Shown here one piece after another: positions 32,852 through 41,525 of a stretch of 41,875 nt of DNA. The translations under genes and the position numbers were made by a program. The notes beneath the pieces are model-generated. The model was not told where the DNA came from, searched no databases, and saw nothing but the letters and a program-made list of their open reading frames with translations. The number at the start of each line of letters is the position of its first letter. Positions within the stretch are counted from its first letter, which is position 1. Origin of the DNA: Clostridia bacterium (GTDB taxonomy: Bacteria > Bacillota_A > Clostridia > Oscillospirales > QAKW01); the NCBI GenBank assembly GCA_017396865.1, contig JAFQKO010000007.1, positions 1 through 41,875 on the forward strand, in the 5' to 3' direction.

Positions 32852-34003
32852 ATGGCCCGTTCACGAATCATTTATCTTGCATTACTGATCGGTGCGTTTA
32901 TCTTTTCTCAGGCATTGCTGGATTCCATCTCGCTGTTTACCTTGGCGGTGGTGGTGCTGATCCCCATTATCTCCTTGATCTGCATGGTGGTCAGCCTGTT
33001 TCTGATCAAGATCGAGGTGGAGGAGCCCCCCCATAAGGTCTGCCGCCTGAATGAATTTTGCCTGCGGGCAACCATCAAGAGTAAAACGCCGATCCTGCTG
33101 CCGTTGATGAAATTCAATCTCACCGTCAGCAATTCCGATGGCGATGAATCGGTGCGCGGTTATTCCATCGTGCATTTTCGCGCCTTCGGCGAAACCGTTG
33201 TGGAGATCCCCATGAACTATTCGGTGCGCGGCATCTATAAGGCCGGCATCAATAGCGTGGTGCTTTATGATTTCCTGCGGCTGTTCAGCGTGAAAAAGAA
33301 GCTGCAAAAAACGGTAAGTGTTGTTGTTACCCCCCGAACCCTGCGGCTGGAGCTGCCGGTGCATGCCTCTCGGCAGGAGCAGGAAAACGTTGCCAGCGTT
33401 GGCGGTCGCGAGACCAAGAACAGCGGCGATATGGCGGGTATTCGCGAATTCAATGAATACGATACCTTGCGTCAGGTGCACTGGAAGCTTTCGGCCCGCC
33501 TTTCCAAGATGATCGTTAAAACCTATTGGGAAAATTCCTGCGATAATATCATGGTGCTGGCCGATCTCTTTCCCTATGAGGAGGAGCTGCTGATGAATCG
33601 GCGGCTGACCGACTGCGTTGTGGAGATGGCAGGCCAACTGATGACGCTGCTGAATGAGGCGGGCGTTCGTACCACGCTGGGCTACGGAAACTATGAAAGC
33701 ATGATGAGCCTGCGCAGTATCACCACCCCCGAGGAGCGGCTGGATGCAGGCGATGAGCTGGCGATGACGCCGATGATGGAGTATGGCTCCTTCATCCAAT
33801 CGCTGCACGAAATGGATTTCAACAGCCTGCAGGGCGGCGCGCTCTATGTGGTAAGCTCCATGAAGAGTGAGCAGCTGGTGCGGGCGATGGAGCCGTATCT
33901 GCGTGGCTTGAATTGCACCGTCTATTATTTCTCGATCCGCCCGGAGATCGAGGCGGAAGCCAATCCGCAAGTACGAGTTTTGACCTTAACGGAGCTGGAG
34001 TAA
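32852..34003 (+). CDS. DUF58 domain-containing membrane protein
   Basis: The 383-residue protein starts with two hydrophobic helices (about 5-52), then an extracytoplasmic or cytoplasmic beta-rich part, and the DUF58 signature IREFNEYDTLRQVHWKLSAR (about 197-216). DUF58 proteins are VWA-like partners of MoxR ATPases; their molecular role is not known. It follows the MoxR gene by 13 bases and is separated from the transglutaminase gene by one base, so the three are one operon. Confidence 0.9.
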   Translation: MARSRIIYLALLIGAFIFSQALLDSISLFTLAVVVLIPIISLICMVVSLFLIKIEVEEPPHKVCRLNEFCLRATIKSKTPILLPLMKFNLTVSNSDGDESVRGYSIVHFRAFGETVVEIPMNYSVRGIYKAGINSVVLYDFLRLFSVKKKLQKTVSVVVTPRTLRLELPVHASRQEQENVASVGGRETKNSGDMAGIREFNEYDTLRQVHWKLSARLSKMIVKTYWENSCDNIMVLADLFPYEEELLMNRRLTDCVVEMAGQLMTLLNEAGVRTTLGYGNYESMMSLRSITTPEERLDAGDELAMTPMMEYGSFIQSLHEMDFNSLQGGALYVVSSMKSEQLVRAMEPYLRGLNCTVYYFSIRPEIEAEANPQVRVLTLTELE

Positions 34004-34004
34004 T

Positions 34005-36710
34005 ATGGTAAAAGAAATAAAGAAACAAAAGCCCATTTTGGTCGAACCGCGGATCAAGGTGGCGCAGGATAAGCCGTGGATCGGTATCATGATGGAGATC
34101 ATGCTCTTCTGCATGGCGCTGGTCGGCTACCTCTATTGCAATACCACGGCGCTGAAGATGGAGATCTCTCCCGTGGTGGTGCCGATCATGGCGATCCTTT
34201 CGCTGGGGCTGATGATCCTCATCGTTTGGTATAAGCGGGTCTTTTTCGGGATCCTCGGCGGGATTACCCTGCTGGGGTTGATCGCCTTCCCGGTCAGCTT
34301 CGCGATCGGTAAGTCGCTGTGGCTCGCCATCGAACGGTTTTATAACTACATTATCTATCTGCTTTCCCTTCAGGAGGGCTACGAAAACTATACCAATAAC
34401 TATACGATCTCGAATTTCGAGGACGTTCTGAAAAATGAGCGGCTGATGAACCGTAATCTGTATACGGTGCTGATCCTGCTCTCGCTGCTGGCAGCGTTGT
34501 TCTTTGCGCTGGCGCTGTTCCGCCGTATCCCCGTGCTCTGCACCTTTATTGTGCCGGTTATCGGGATGGTGCCCTTCTTCTTCTACGGAATCGTGCCCCA
34601 TTACGTGGCATTCAGCGTGTTCCTTTCCGCCATGGTCGGCTGCTATAGCCAGAGCGGTGTGCAATGGCTGGCGCGCCGCCGTAAGCGGAAGCGGGAGCCG
34701 ATGAACCTGAATAAGAAGGATCCGAAAAAGAAGCGGCGCACCAAAAAGCCGAAGGTCACCCTTTTCACCCGCCTGGATTTTGCGGGGAAGCACGGCGTTT
34801 TCGGCATCGTTACCGCCGCCGTGATGCTGGTGGTAACCCTCAGTACCGCAGGGCTGATCTATTCCCGCCCCGTTTTCGAAATGGAAAAGGTGCGGGCTGC
34901 GCTGGAGCAGTTCTCGGAGGATGCCATTAATTATATCTTCCGCTCCACCTATGAGAAGAACCTTCACGTGGCAGGCTATATGGAGGACGGCGAAACCCTG
35001 AGCCTTACCGTTCCCAATTGGCGGGAGCTTTCGGTAGCCAGCGTGTATACGAAGTCGGAGCATCCGATCTATCTTCGCTACCGTACCATGGTGGATTTCG
35101 ATCAGGAGGGCTGGTCGATTCCCGACGATGCGTATATGCAGGAGTATTCCGATTCGGTCGAACGCGACTTTTTGGAATATACCCAATACTATGAGTATCT
35201 GCGGCTGACCGCTCCCAGCAAGAACCCCAAAACAGCGGGCTTGGATGCGCTGGAGAGCGAGGAGGAGGGCTATCTGCTGGATCATATCACCGTCAATCCG
35301 CGGTATAAGGTCAGCGATCTGCTGGGTCTGCCCACCGGTGTTACGACCCGTGAGCCCACCTCCGACTACGATGATCTGGAGAAGGAGGGCGATACCATCC
35401 TGATCGCCCATGATTCGCCCGATAACCGCAGCTATACCTATCAGGTGGCCGGCCCGATGCTGACCAGCCCGATCTACCTCACCAATTTCCAAAAGACGCT
35501 GGAAACCTATCTGGAGCTGCGGATGGCGCATCCCGACGATCCGTATATGAGCCGTGAGGAAGACTACAGCACCTTTGTTTATAACCACTATACCACCAAT
35601 ACCGACGACGTTAACTCCATGGTTGAGATTATCGCCACGGATCTGACCGAGAAGTATACCGGTCAGCTGCAAAAGGTGCAGGCGATCGAGCGGTATTTTC
35701 GCGAGAATTATTCCTATTCGGCGCAAAGGGTGGAGCTGATTGTTTCCGATAAGGAGCAGGCGAATGCCTACGACTACCTTTGGAACTTTATCGATAATAA
35801 CCCCAATAAAGAAGGTTATTGCACCCTCTTTGCCACCGCAATGACGTCGATGGTGCGTGCTGTCGGATTTCCTGCCCGCGTGGTAACGGGCTATTATGCC
35901 CACCCCGTGGAGCGCGGCCCCAACGACTATGCCGTTTCGATCACCGACTCCGATTTCCATGCATGGGTCGAGGTCTATTTCGAGGGTATGGGCTGGATCC
36001 CCTTTGAGCCGACCCCGGATTTCGGCTATAAGCCCAATTATTATCTGCTGGAGCTGGTGGATAATGCGCAAACGCCGGTTTATGATGAAAACGTCAAGAT
36101 CGAGTACGACTATTCGGGTCAAACCGATTCCGATTACGTGAAGTACAATAACGAAACCCTCCCCGAGCCCACCCAAAAGGAGGAAGAGGAGGAAGAGGAT
36201 GAAACCGACGTCTATCGCGATTCCGTTTCCAGCGATCTTTCGATGGGTGGCCTGAGCGAGAATGCGATTTTGGCATTGAAGATCATTCTGATCATCATGG
36301 CGGTGATGATCCTTCTGGTGCTGGTTGAGGTGTGGCACCGAATGACCGTCAAGCGGGCGCGGAATCTGCCGCCGACCGAGGGCGTGCGGAAGAACTATTA
36401 TCTGTTGCTGCGGCTGATGCAGCTGATGGGCTTCAAGTTCTTTGAAGGCGAAATGCTGGAGGAATTTGCCACCCGTGCCGATAATCTGGAGTTTGTATCC
36501 CTCTCGCTGCGCGAGATCGTGCCGATCCTGCAGAAGTCTCTCTATTCCGAGGAGGAGATGACCGCCGAAGAGCTGGCCGCCGTTGCCGATTACGTAGCCG
36601 AGCTGGATAAGGCCGCCTTCCGCCGCGCCAATCCCGTTAAGGGCCTCTGGTATAAGCTGACGCTGCAGAAGAAGCCCAAGCATCGGAAGATGATTTGGTC
36701 CTTCAAATGA
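34005..36710 (+). CDS. Transglutaminase-like membrane protein (TgpA/DUF3488-type layout)
   Basis: The 901-residue protein has an N-terminal membrane region of about six helices (about 25-265, with a basic KKRRTKKPK loop near 245), a large extracytoplasmic part with a transglutaminase-like domain (about 540-680), one more TM helix (about 760-782) and a cytoplasmic C-terminal domain. The catalytic Cys is C606 in EGYCTLFATAM and the His H652 in FHAWVEVYF; the third position is E668 in PFEPTP, where many relatives have Asp. The family is predicted to be a protease or transamidase, but substrates are unknown. It is the third gene of the MoxR operon; its stop overlaps the next start. Confidence 0.9.
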   Translation: MVKEIKKQKPILVEPRIKVAQDKPWIGIMMEIMLFCMALVGYLYCNTTALKMEISPVVVPIMAILSLGLMILIVWYKRVFFGILGGITLLGLIAFPVSFAIGKSLWLAIERFYNYIIYLLSLQEGYENYTNNYTISNFEDVLKNERLMNRNLYTVLILLSLLAALFFALALFRRIPVLCTFIVPVIGMVPFFFYGIVPHYVAFSVFLSAMVGCYSQSGVQWLARRRKRKREPMNLNKKDPKKKRRTKKPKVTLFTRLDFAGKHGVFGIVTAAVMLVVTLSTAGLIYSRPVFEMEKVRAALEQFSEDAINYIFRSTYEKNLHVAGYMEDGETLSLTVPNWRELSVASVYTKSEHPIYLRYRTMVDFDQEGWSIPDDAYMQEYSDSVERDFLEYTQYYEYLRLTAPSKNPKTAGLDALESEEEGYLLDHITVNPRYKVSDLLGLPTGVTTREPTSDYDDLEKEGDTILIAHDSPDNRSYTYQVAGPMLTSPIYLTNFQKTLETYLELRMAHPDDPYMSREEDYSTFVYNHYTTNTDDVNSMVEIIATDLTEKYTGQLQKVQAIERYFRENYSYSAQRVELIVSDKEQANAYDYLWNFIDNNPNKEGYCTLFATAMTSMVRAVGFPARVVTGYYAHPVERGPNDYAVSITDSDFHAWVEVYFEGMGWIPFEPTPDFGYKPNYYLLELVDNAQTPVYDENVKIEYDYSGQTDSDYVKYNNETLPEPTQKEEEEEEDETDVYRDSVSSDLSMGGLSENAILALKIILIIMAVMILLVLVEVWHRMTVKRARNLPPTEGVRKNYYLLLRLMQLMGFKFFEGEMLEEFATRADNLEFVSLSLREIVPILQKSLYSEEEMTAEELAAVADYVAELDKAAFRRANPVKGLWYKLTLQKKPKHRKMIWSFK

Positions 36711-37654
36711 GAAGCTTTACGATAACCCAAAACGACGCGGATCAGCGTCTGGATAAGTTTGTGCAAAAGGTGGCGGGCAACCTCAGCCCGTCCCTGATGT
36801 ACAAATATTTGCGAAAAAAGTCGATTAAGGTCAACGGCAAGCGCGCCGAGGGGAATACACGGCTGGCGCTCGGTGACGTGGTGGAGCTGTATATCAACGA
36901 TGAGTTCTTCGCCGAAAAATCCGACGATTTTCGCACCATCGCCTATCAGCCCGACCTGAACGTGGTGTACGAGGACGAAAACCTCATGCTGGTGGATAAA
37001 AAGCCGGGCGTGCCCGTTCACGCCGACGACCACGGCAGCCGCGATACCCTCATCAACCACGTGCTGCTCTATCTGTATCAAAAGGGGGATTATGACCCCA
37101 AGGAAGAGCATTCCTTTACCCCCGCGCTTTGCAACCGCTTGGATAAGAATACCGGCGGCATTGTCATTGTGGCAAAGAACGCCAAGGCGGGCAGAGCCCT
37201 TTATGAGATCGTGAAGGAGCGGCAGCTGGAAAAGCGGTATTTAACGCTGGTACACGGCCAACCGCAGCGCAAGAGTGCAACCCTGCACGCCTACCTGAAA
37301 AAGGATTCCAAAGAGAATTTGGTGCAGGTGGTACCGCGGGCGCGGGAGGGCTTTAAGGAAATCATTACCCGCTACCGTGTTCTGCGGTCGGGGGAGCGGC
37401 TTTCGCTGCTGGAGGTGGAGCTGGTTACGGGGCGTACCCATCAGATCCGCGCCCACCTTGCCTTTGAGGGGTATCCGGTGGCGGGGGATATGAAGTACGG
37501 CACCGCCGCCATCAACCGCGGCCTGCCCTTCAAGCATCAGGCATTATATGCTTATTCCTTGGCGTTTAAGCTCCCGCCCGATCATTTCCTTGCTTACCTG
37601 AATAACCGCGTATTTAAGGTAAATAACGTTTATTTTGAAGATTTTGTGCAATAA
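36707..37654 (+). CDS. RluA-family pseudouridine synthase
   Basis: The 315-residue enzyme has an N-terminal S4 RNA-binding domain (about 12-60) and a pseudouridine synthase domain with catalytic D146 in LCNRLDKNTGGIVI, plus VTGRTHQIRAHLAFEGYPVAGD near 245. It isomerises uridine in rRNA or tRNA; the exact target (RluC, RluD or another class) cannot be assigned. NRLD in place of HRLD is seen in a Firmicute subgroup. The ATG at 36707 overlaps the transglutaminase stop (ATGA) and has no good ribosome binding site of its own, implying translational coupling. Confidence 0.93.
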   Translation: MRSFTITQNDADQRLDKFVQKVAGNLSPSLMYKYLRKKSIKVNGKRAEGNTRLALGDVVELYINDEFFAEKSDDFRTIAYQPDLNVVYEDENLMLVDKKPGVPVHADDHGSRDTLINHVLLYLYQKGDYDPKEEHSFTPALCNRLDKNTGGIVIVAKNAKAGRALYEIVKERQLEKRYLTLVHGQPQRKSATLHAYLKKDSKENLVQVVPRAREGFKEIITRYRVLRSGERLSLLEVELVTGRTHQIRAHLAFEGYPVAGDMKYGTAAINRGLPFKHQALYAYSLAFKLPPDHFLAYLNNRVFKVNNVYFEDFVQ

Positions 37655-37658
37655 AAAG

Positions 37659-37703
37659 CCCCATTGCGGAACCCTTCGAAAGGTTCTGCAATGGGTATTT
37701 TTT
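37659..37703. terminator. Bidirectional terminator between the pseudouridine synthase and lipoprotein genes
   Basis: A 14-bp stem (CCCATTGCGGAACC and partner, one G-T pair) with an 8-base loop has T runs on both strands: TATTTTTTA on plus and CTTTTTATT on minus. It serves both convergent genes. Confidence 0.85.
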
Positions 37704-38721
37704 ATTCACTTGGCGGCAGGCTGGCAAGCCAGAAGTTTCCGCGGGTGCAGGAGTATACGTAGTTACGATGGCCGTAAGGCCAGATGGCAATCCGATAGCG
37801 CGTGGCAAGCGTAATGATGATGTGATCGTTCATTTCTTTCATTAAATCTTCGTCGGAAATTTTCCGTTCCGGCCAAAAAATGCTCGGTGCCGTCTTTTGA
37901 ATTCGATGGGGATCGGCCGCTTTCAGAATGGCATCGTCTGCTTTGCTGAGATAGCTGTATTCCGAGAGCTTGCCGCGGTAGAAATCAAGAACAGAGGAGA
38001 GGTATGCTTCGGTATAGTTCCGATAATCGGGCATCAACGGGATGTTTTGATGAACCTTAGTGTAAAGCTTGGCTTTCGGATCCCATCGCAGCAGAAACAG
38101 CATTTGCTCTCCGTTTTTTAAAACCCAATCGTGTGAATCGCCGCGGACGTAGTAGATGGCGCGATTCTCTTTATCCACCTCAAGAGAGTAGCCCTCCTTA
38201 ACGAAAACGGTATCGGAGTGCGGCGTGCCGTAGTAAACGTCGGTAATGTGGAGCTGCGTTGCGGTATACTCGTATTCGGGCATAAATCCATTGGTATTTT
38301 CTTGCTTATATAAGGGTCGGGTACGGCGGCTTTCCCGCAGCCCGGTGGCATAGCCTGCTACAATGAGGCCATCGCTTCCCAAGCTTTTGAAATATTCGGA
38401 AAAGGGTGCGGGCTCTGTGGGATACGCAACCACGTAGGCGTAAGAATTTTCGGCCCATCGCAGATTGGTAAGAACCTCCGGATTGAAGGTGATCGATCCG
38501 CTGTTTTTGCTGCTTTCGATTTTGATGAAGCTCAGCTGCTCTTCGGTGAGCTTTTGCATGGGGTATTGGTTGCCGCCGACTTGGATGGTCACAGTATCGG
38601 CGGGGGGCTCCTTCGGCGGAGTGAGAACCTGATTCACACCTTCGTCTTGCTCAATCGAATTGCATCCGCAAAGACCGAGTATCAGAACGCATATGAAAAG
38701 CCAAAGAATGCTGCGTTTCAT
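37702..38721 (-). CDS. Lipoprotein of unknown function
   Basis: The 339-residue protein has a lipoprotein signal peptide: a basic start, a hydrophobic stretch and the lipobox LCGC with the lipidated residue C20. The mature part starts with an acidic, Pro-rich linker and then a mixed alpha/beta domain of about 270 residues with conserved-looking HDWVLKNGEQMLFLLRW and AIWPYGHRNYVYSC segments; I do not recognise the family. A GAGGAGG site lies before the ATG, and it has its own promoter with an operator-like direct repeat upstream. It is monocistronic and convergent with the pseudouridine synthase gene. Confidence 0.8.
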   Translation of the reverse strand: MKRSILWLFICVLILGLCGCNSIEQDEGVNQVLTPPKEPPADTVTIQVGGNQYPMQKLTEEQLSFIKIESSKNSGSITFNPEVLTNLRWAENSYAYVVAYPTEPAPFSEYFKSLGSDGLIVAGYATGLRESRRTRPLYKQENTNGFMPEYEYTATQLHITDVYYGTPHSDTVFVKEGYSLEVDKENRAIYYVRGDSHDWVLKNGEQMLFLLRWDPKAKLYTKVHQNIPLMPDYRNYTEAYLSSVLDFYRGKLSEYSYLSKADDAILKAADPHRIQKTAPSIFWPERKISDEDLMKEMNDHIIITLATRYRIAIWPYGHRNYVYSCTRGNFWLASLPPSE

Positions 38722-38753
38722 CGGATTTCCTCCTCTTTGTTATTTCTGTATTT

Positions 38754-38782
38754 ATTGTATACGAACGAGAGGTGCAGCGCAA
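38754..38782 (-). promoter_or_regulatory. Promoter of the lipoprotein gene
   Basis: On the minus strand TTGCGC (38782-38777) and TACAAT (38759-38754) are 17 bases apart, 32 bases before the start codon. The poor -35 box fits a promoter that needs an activator. Confidence 0.55.
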
Positions 38783-38795
38783 GCGATTTCAAAAA

Positions 38796-38816
38796 ATGTA
38801 ACATTAATGTAACATT
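38796..38816. repeat. 11-bp-period direct repeat, possible activator site
   Basis: ATGTAACATT occurs at 38796-38805 and again at 38807-38816, an exact direct repeat with 11-bp spacing whose near edge is 13 bases upstream of the -35 box of the lipoprotein promoter. Such spacing is typical of OmpR/PhoB-family binding sites. Confidence 0.6.
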
Positions 38817-38861
38817 CTTTTGGTAAACTCTCATAAATTCAAGGCTTCTTTTTTGTATAAA

Positions 38862-38900
38862 ACAAACAAAACCCGCTCTGCTTATCGACAGAGCGGGTTT
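38862..38900 (-). terminator. Terminator of the potABCD operon
   Basis: A perfect 12-bp stem (AAACCCGCTCTG and complement, 8-base loop) lies two bases after the potD stop and is followed on the minus strand by TTTTGTTTGTTTTA. Confidence 0.85.
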
Positions 38901-38902
38901 GC

Positions 38903-39952
38903 TTATGCATTTTTCAGCTTGTTCCAAAGGGAATTGTAATACTCTAAAATATCCTGCGGCAGATTGGCAAAAACCTCGGTTTTTGCGATGATCTCTGCGG
39001 GGGGATACGCCACCTCATCGCCCTTAATGTCCTCGGGCAGGGCGTCGAAAACCTGCTGCTGGGGGGTGGAATAGGCGGTGAAATCGCGGTTGCGCTCGGC
39101 AATGTCTTGGCGGCAGAGGAAGTTGATATACTTTTCGGCCGCCTCCTTGTTGGGCGCATCCTTCATGATGCACATACAATCGACAAACCGATTGGTGCCC
39201 TCCTCGGGCACAACGTAGGCCAGATCGGGGTTTTCATCCATCATGGAGATGGCATCACCGCTGTAAACGGGGGCGATCACCGCTGAGCCGCCCTCCATCT
39301 TGCTGAAGATGTCGTCGGAAACGTAGGCCTGCAAAATCGGCTTCTGCAGGATCAGATCCTCGGTGGCTTGGCTCAGCTCCGCTTTGTTTACCGTGTTGAG
39401 GGAGTGGCCGTTGCGCAGCAGCGAAATGCCGATGGTATCCCGCGAGTTGTTGTACATCAGGATCTGATTGTCGTAGTCGGGATTCCAAAGGGTATCCCAG
39501 CTTGTGGGCGCCTCGGTTACCGTTTTGGTATTGTAGAGCAGTCCCACCGTGCCCCAGGTGTAGGGCACCGAATATTCGTTGGTGGGATCGTAGGAAAGAT
39601 TCTTGAAATCCTTCATAATGTGCTTGAAGTTGGGTACGTTGTCGAAGTTGATCTTCTCCAGCATTCCCTCCTCGCGCATCCGCCCCACCATATAATCGGA
39701 GGGGAAGACCACGTCGTAGGTGCCGGGTGCATTCTTCACAACGGCATACATCGATTCGTTGTTGTCGTAGATCTTATAAACCACCTTGATGCCGGTCTCC
39801 TGCTCAAAGATCTCGTTGACCTCTTCGTCGATGTATTCGCCCCAGTTGAAAACGTAGAGCACGTTGTTGGGCTCGTGGGATGCGCAGCCGCCGAAGGAAC
39901 ATACCAGCAGCATAGCAAGGCAAGCTGCTAAAAGACGCCGCATTCTTTTCAT
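38903..39952 (-). CDS. potD: Polyamine ABC transporter substrate-binding lipoprotein PotD
   Basis: The 349-residue protein has a lipoprotein signal (lipobox FGGC, C23) and a periplasmic-binding-protein fold with PotD/PotF features: VLYVFNWGEYIDEEV near 31-45, YDVVFPSDYMVGRM near 79-92, and YSVPYTWGTVGLLYN near 127-141. It captures spermidine or putrescine outside the membrane for the PotABC permease. The start overlaps the potC stop (ATGA) and is preceded by AAGGAGGT. A terminator follows, so it is the last gene of the operon. Confidence 0.95.
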   Translation of the reverse strand: MKRMRRLLAACLAMLLVCSFGGCASHEPNNVLYVFNWGEYIDEEVNEIFEQETGIKVVYKIYDNNESMYAVVKNAPGTYDVVFPSDYMVGRMREEGMLEKINFDNVPNFKHIMKDFKNLSYDPTNEYSVPYTWGTVGLLYNTKTVTEAPTSWDTLWNPDYDNQILMYNNSRDTIGISLLRNGHSLNTVNKAELSQATEDLILQKPILQAYVSDDIFSKMEGGSAVIAPVYSGDAISMMDENPDLAYVVPEEGTNRFVDCMCIMKDAPNKEAAEKYINFLCRQDIAERNRDFTAYSTPQQQVFDALPEDIKGDEVAYPPAEIIAKTEVFANLPQDILEYYNSLWNKLKNA

Positions 39953-40734
39953 GACCGCCGCACCTCCTTTTTGTCCTTCTTAGCGGGCAGATTGGCGATG
40001 ATCAGAATCACCAATACCACCAGCACCATCACGGTGCAGAGGGCGTTCATCGAAAGGTTGATGCGGGTTTTGGTGGTGGTGTAGATCACCGTTGCAAGGG
40101 TTTCCACCTCAACGCCTTTCAGGAAGAAGGTAACAACAAAGTCGTCTACCGAAAGGGTCAGCGCCAGCATAAAGCCGGAGATAACGCCCGGCATGATCTG
40201 GGGCAGGATCGCCTTGCGGAAGGCCTTGGCGGGGGAGGCGCCCAGATCCAGCGCCGCTTCGTAGATGGAGGTATCCATCTGCCGCAGCTTGGGCATGACC
40301 GCCAAAATAACGTAGGGAATATTAAAGGTGATGTGCGCCAGCAAAACGGTACCGTAGCCCAGGCTGATCCCCAAAACCGAGAAGAGCAGCATCATCGAAA
40401 CGCCGGTGATGATGTCGGGGTTCAAAACGGGGATGTAGGTCACGTTCATAACCGCGCTGCGGGGCAGCTTGCGCAGGCGCTGAATGCCCATCGCCGCCAA
40501 GGTGCCGATGATGGTGGCAACCACCGAGGCAATGGCGGCAATGATCAGGGTGTTGAGCAAGGCCTGCATGATCTGCTCGTCTTTAAATAAGTTTACATAA
40601 TTTTTCAACGTAAATCCGCTGAAAATAACCTTGGATTTGCCTTCGTTGAAGGAAAAGAACATCAGGTAGGCAATGGGCAGGAAGAGAAAGGTAAAGATGA
40701 GGGCGATATAGCCGCGCTGAATGAATTTTCTCAT
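39949..40734 (-). CDS. potC: Polyamine ABC transporter permease PotC
   Basis: The 261-residue inner-membrane permease has about six TM helices and the BPD_transp_1 EAA-type loop YEAALDLGASPAKAFRKAILPQIMPG (split here as conserved YEAALDLGAS and AILPQIMPG), which contacts the ATPase. It forms the channel together with PotB. The ATG overlaps the potB stop (ATGA) and follows AAGGAGGG. Confidence 0.95.
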   Translation of the reverse strand: MRKFIQRGYIALIFTFLFLPIAYLMFFSFNEGKSKVIFSGFTLKNYVNLFKDEQIMQALLNTLIIAAIASVVATIIGTLAAMGIQRLRKLPRSAVMNVTYIPVLNPDIITGVSMMLLFSVLGISLGYGTVLLAHITFNIPYVILAVMPKLRQMDTSIYEAALDLGASPAKAFRKAILPQIMPGVISGFMLALTLSVDDFVVTFFLKGVEVETLATVIYTTTKTRINLSMNALCTVMVLVVLVILIIANLPAKKDKKEVRRS

Positions 40735-41525
40735 AGCAAGCCCTCCTTGGTTTCGTCATCCAAAAAGCTGAAGATGACTAACGTAAAGAGGATCAGCACC
40801 AGCATGACCAGGCTGATGGCTGCGCCCACATTGGGGTTATAAACCTGCAGGAATTGCTCCTGAATGACGTTGCCGATCAGGTTGTGCTTGGCACCGCCCA
40901 GCTTCTCGGAGATAACGAAGGTGGAGATGGTCGGCACGAATACCATGATGATACCGCTGCCCACACCGGGCATGGTGAGGGGGAGGATCACCTTTTTAAA
41001 GACCTGGAAGCGGTTGGCGCCCAGATCCTCTGCCGCCTCGATCACTCGCTGATCCATTTTCTCCAAGGAGGTGTAGATCGGCAGCACCATGAAGGGCAGA
41101 TAGTTGTAGATCAGGCCGAGCACAACGGCGAAGGGATTATTGCTGATCCGTAAGGGGATGCCTGCGGAGCGCAGCCAATTCTGGATGAGATCCAGAATAT
41201 CCTGCATGGCCTGGGTGCGGAGCACGAAGTTGATCCACATCGGCAGCATCAGCAGGATCATCAGAACGATCTTGACCCGATCGCTCTGCTGCGCCATGCA
41301 GTAGGCAAGGCCGTAGCCGAAGATCAGGCAGAAGACGGTGGCGATCAGCGCATAGAGCACCGAGCGCAGCATCACCGGCCAGTAGAGCCCAATCTGCTTG
41401 ATATTTTCAAGGGTGAAGGCACCGTCGGCATCGGTGAATGCACAATAGGCGATCATTAAGATCGGAACAACGATGAAGAGCGTTGCCCATACATAGTATG
41501 GAACCGCAATGAGCTGCTTTTTCAA
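40731..41525 (-). CDS. potB: Polyamine ABC transporter permease PotB
   Basis: The 264-residue permease has about six TM helices and the EAA loop segment VIEAAEDLGANRFQVFKKV, the hallmark of binding-protein-dependent permeases. The start is a TTG at 41525 overlapping the potA stop by three bases. An AAGGAGG site lies about 13 bases upstream, which is rather far; coupling to potA translation is likely. No other in-frame start would keep the first TM helix. Confidence 0.93.
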   Translation of the reverse strand: MKKQLIAVPYYVWATLFIVVPILMIAYCAFTDADGAFTLENIKQIGLYWPVMLRSVLYALIATVFCLIFGYGLAYCMAQQSDRVKIVLMILLMLPMWINFVLRTQAMQDILDLIQNWLRSAGIPLRISNNPFAVVLGLIYNYLPFMVLPIYTSLEKMDQRVIEAAEDLGANRFQVFKKVILPLTMPGVGSGIIMVFVPTISTFVISEKLGGAKHNLIGNVIQEQFLQVYNPNVGAAISLVMLVLILFTLVIFSFLDDETKEGLL

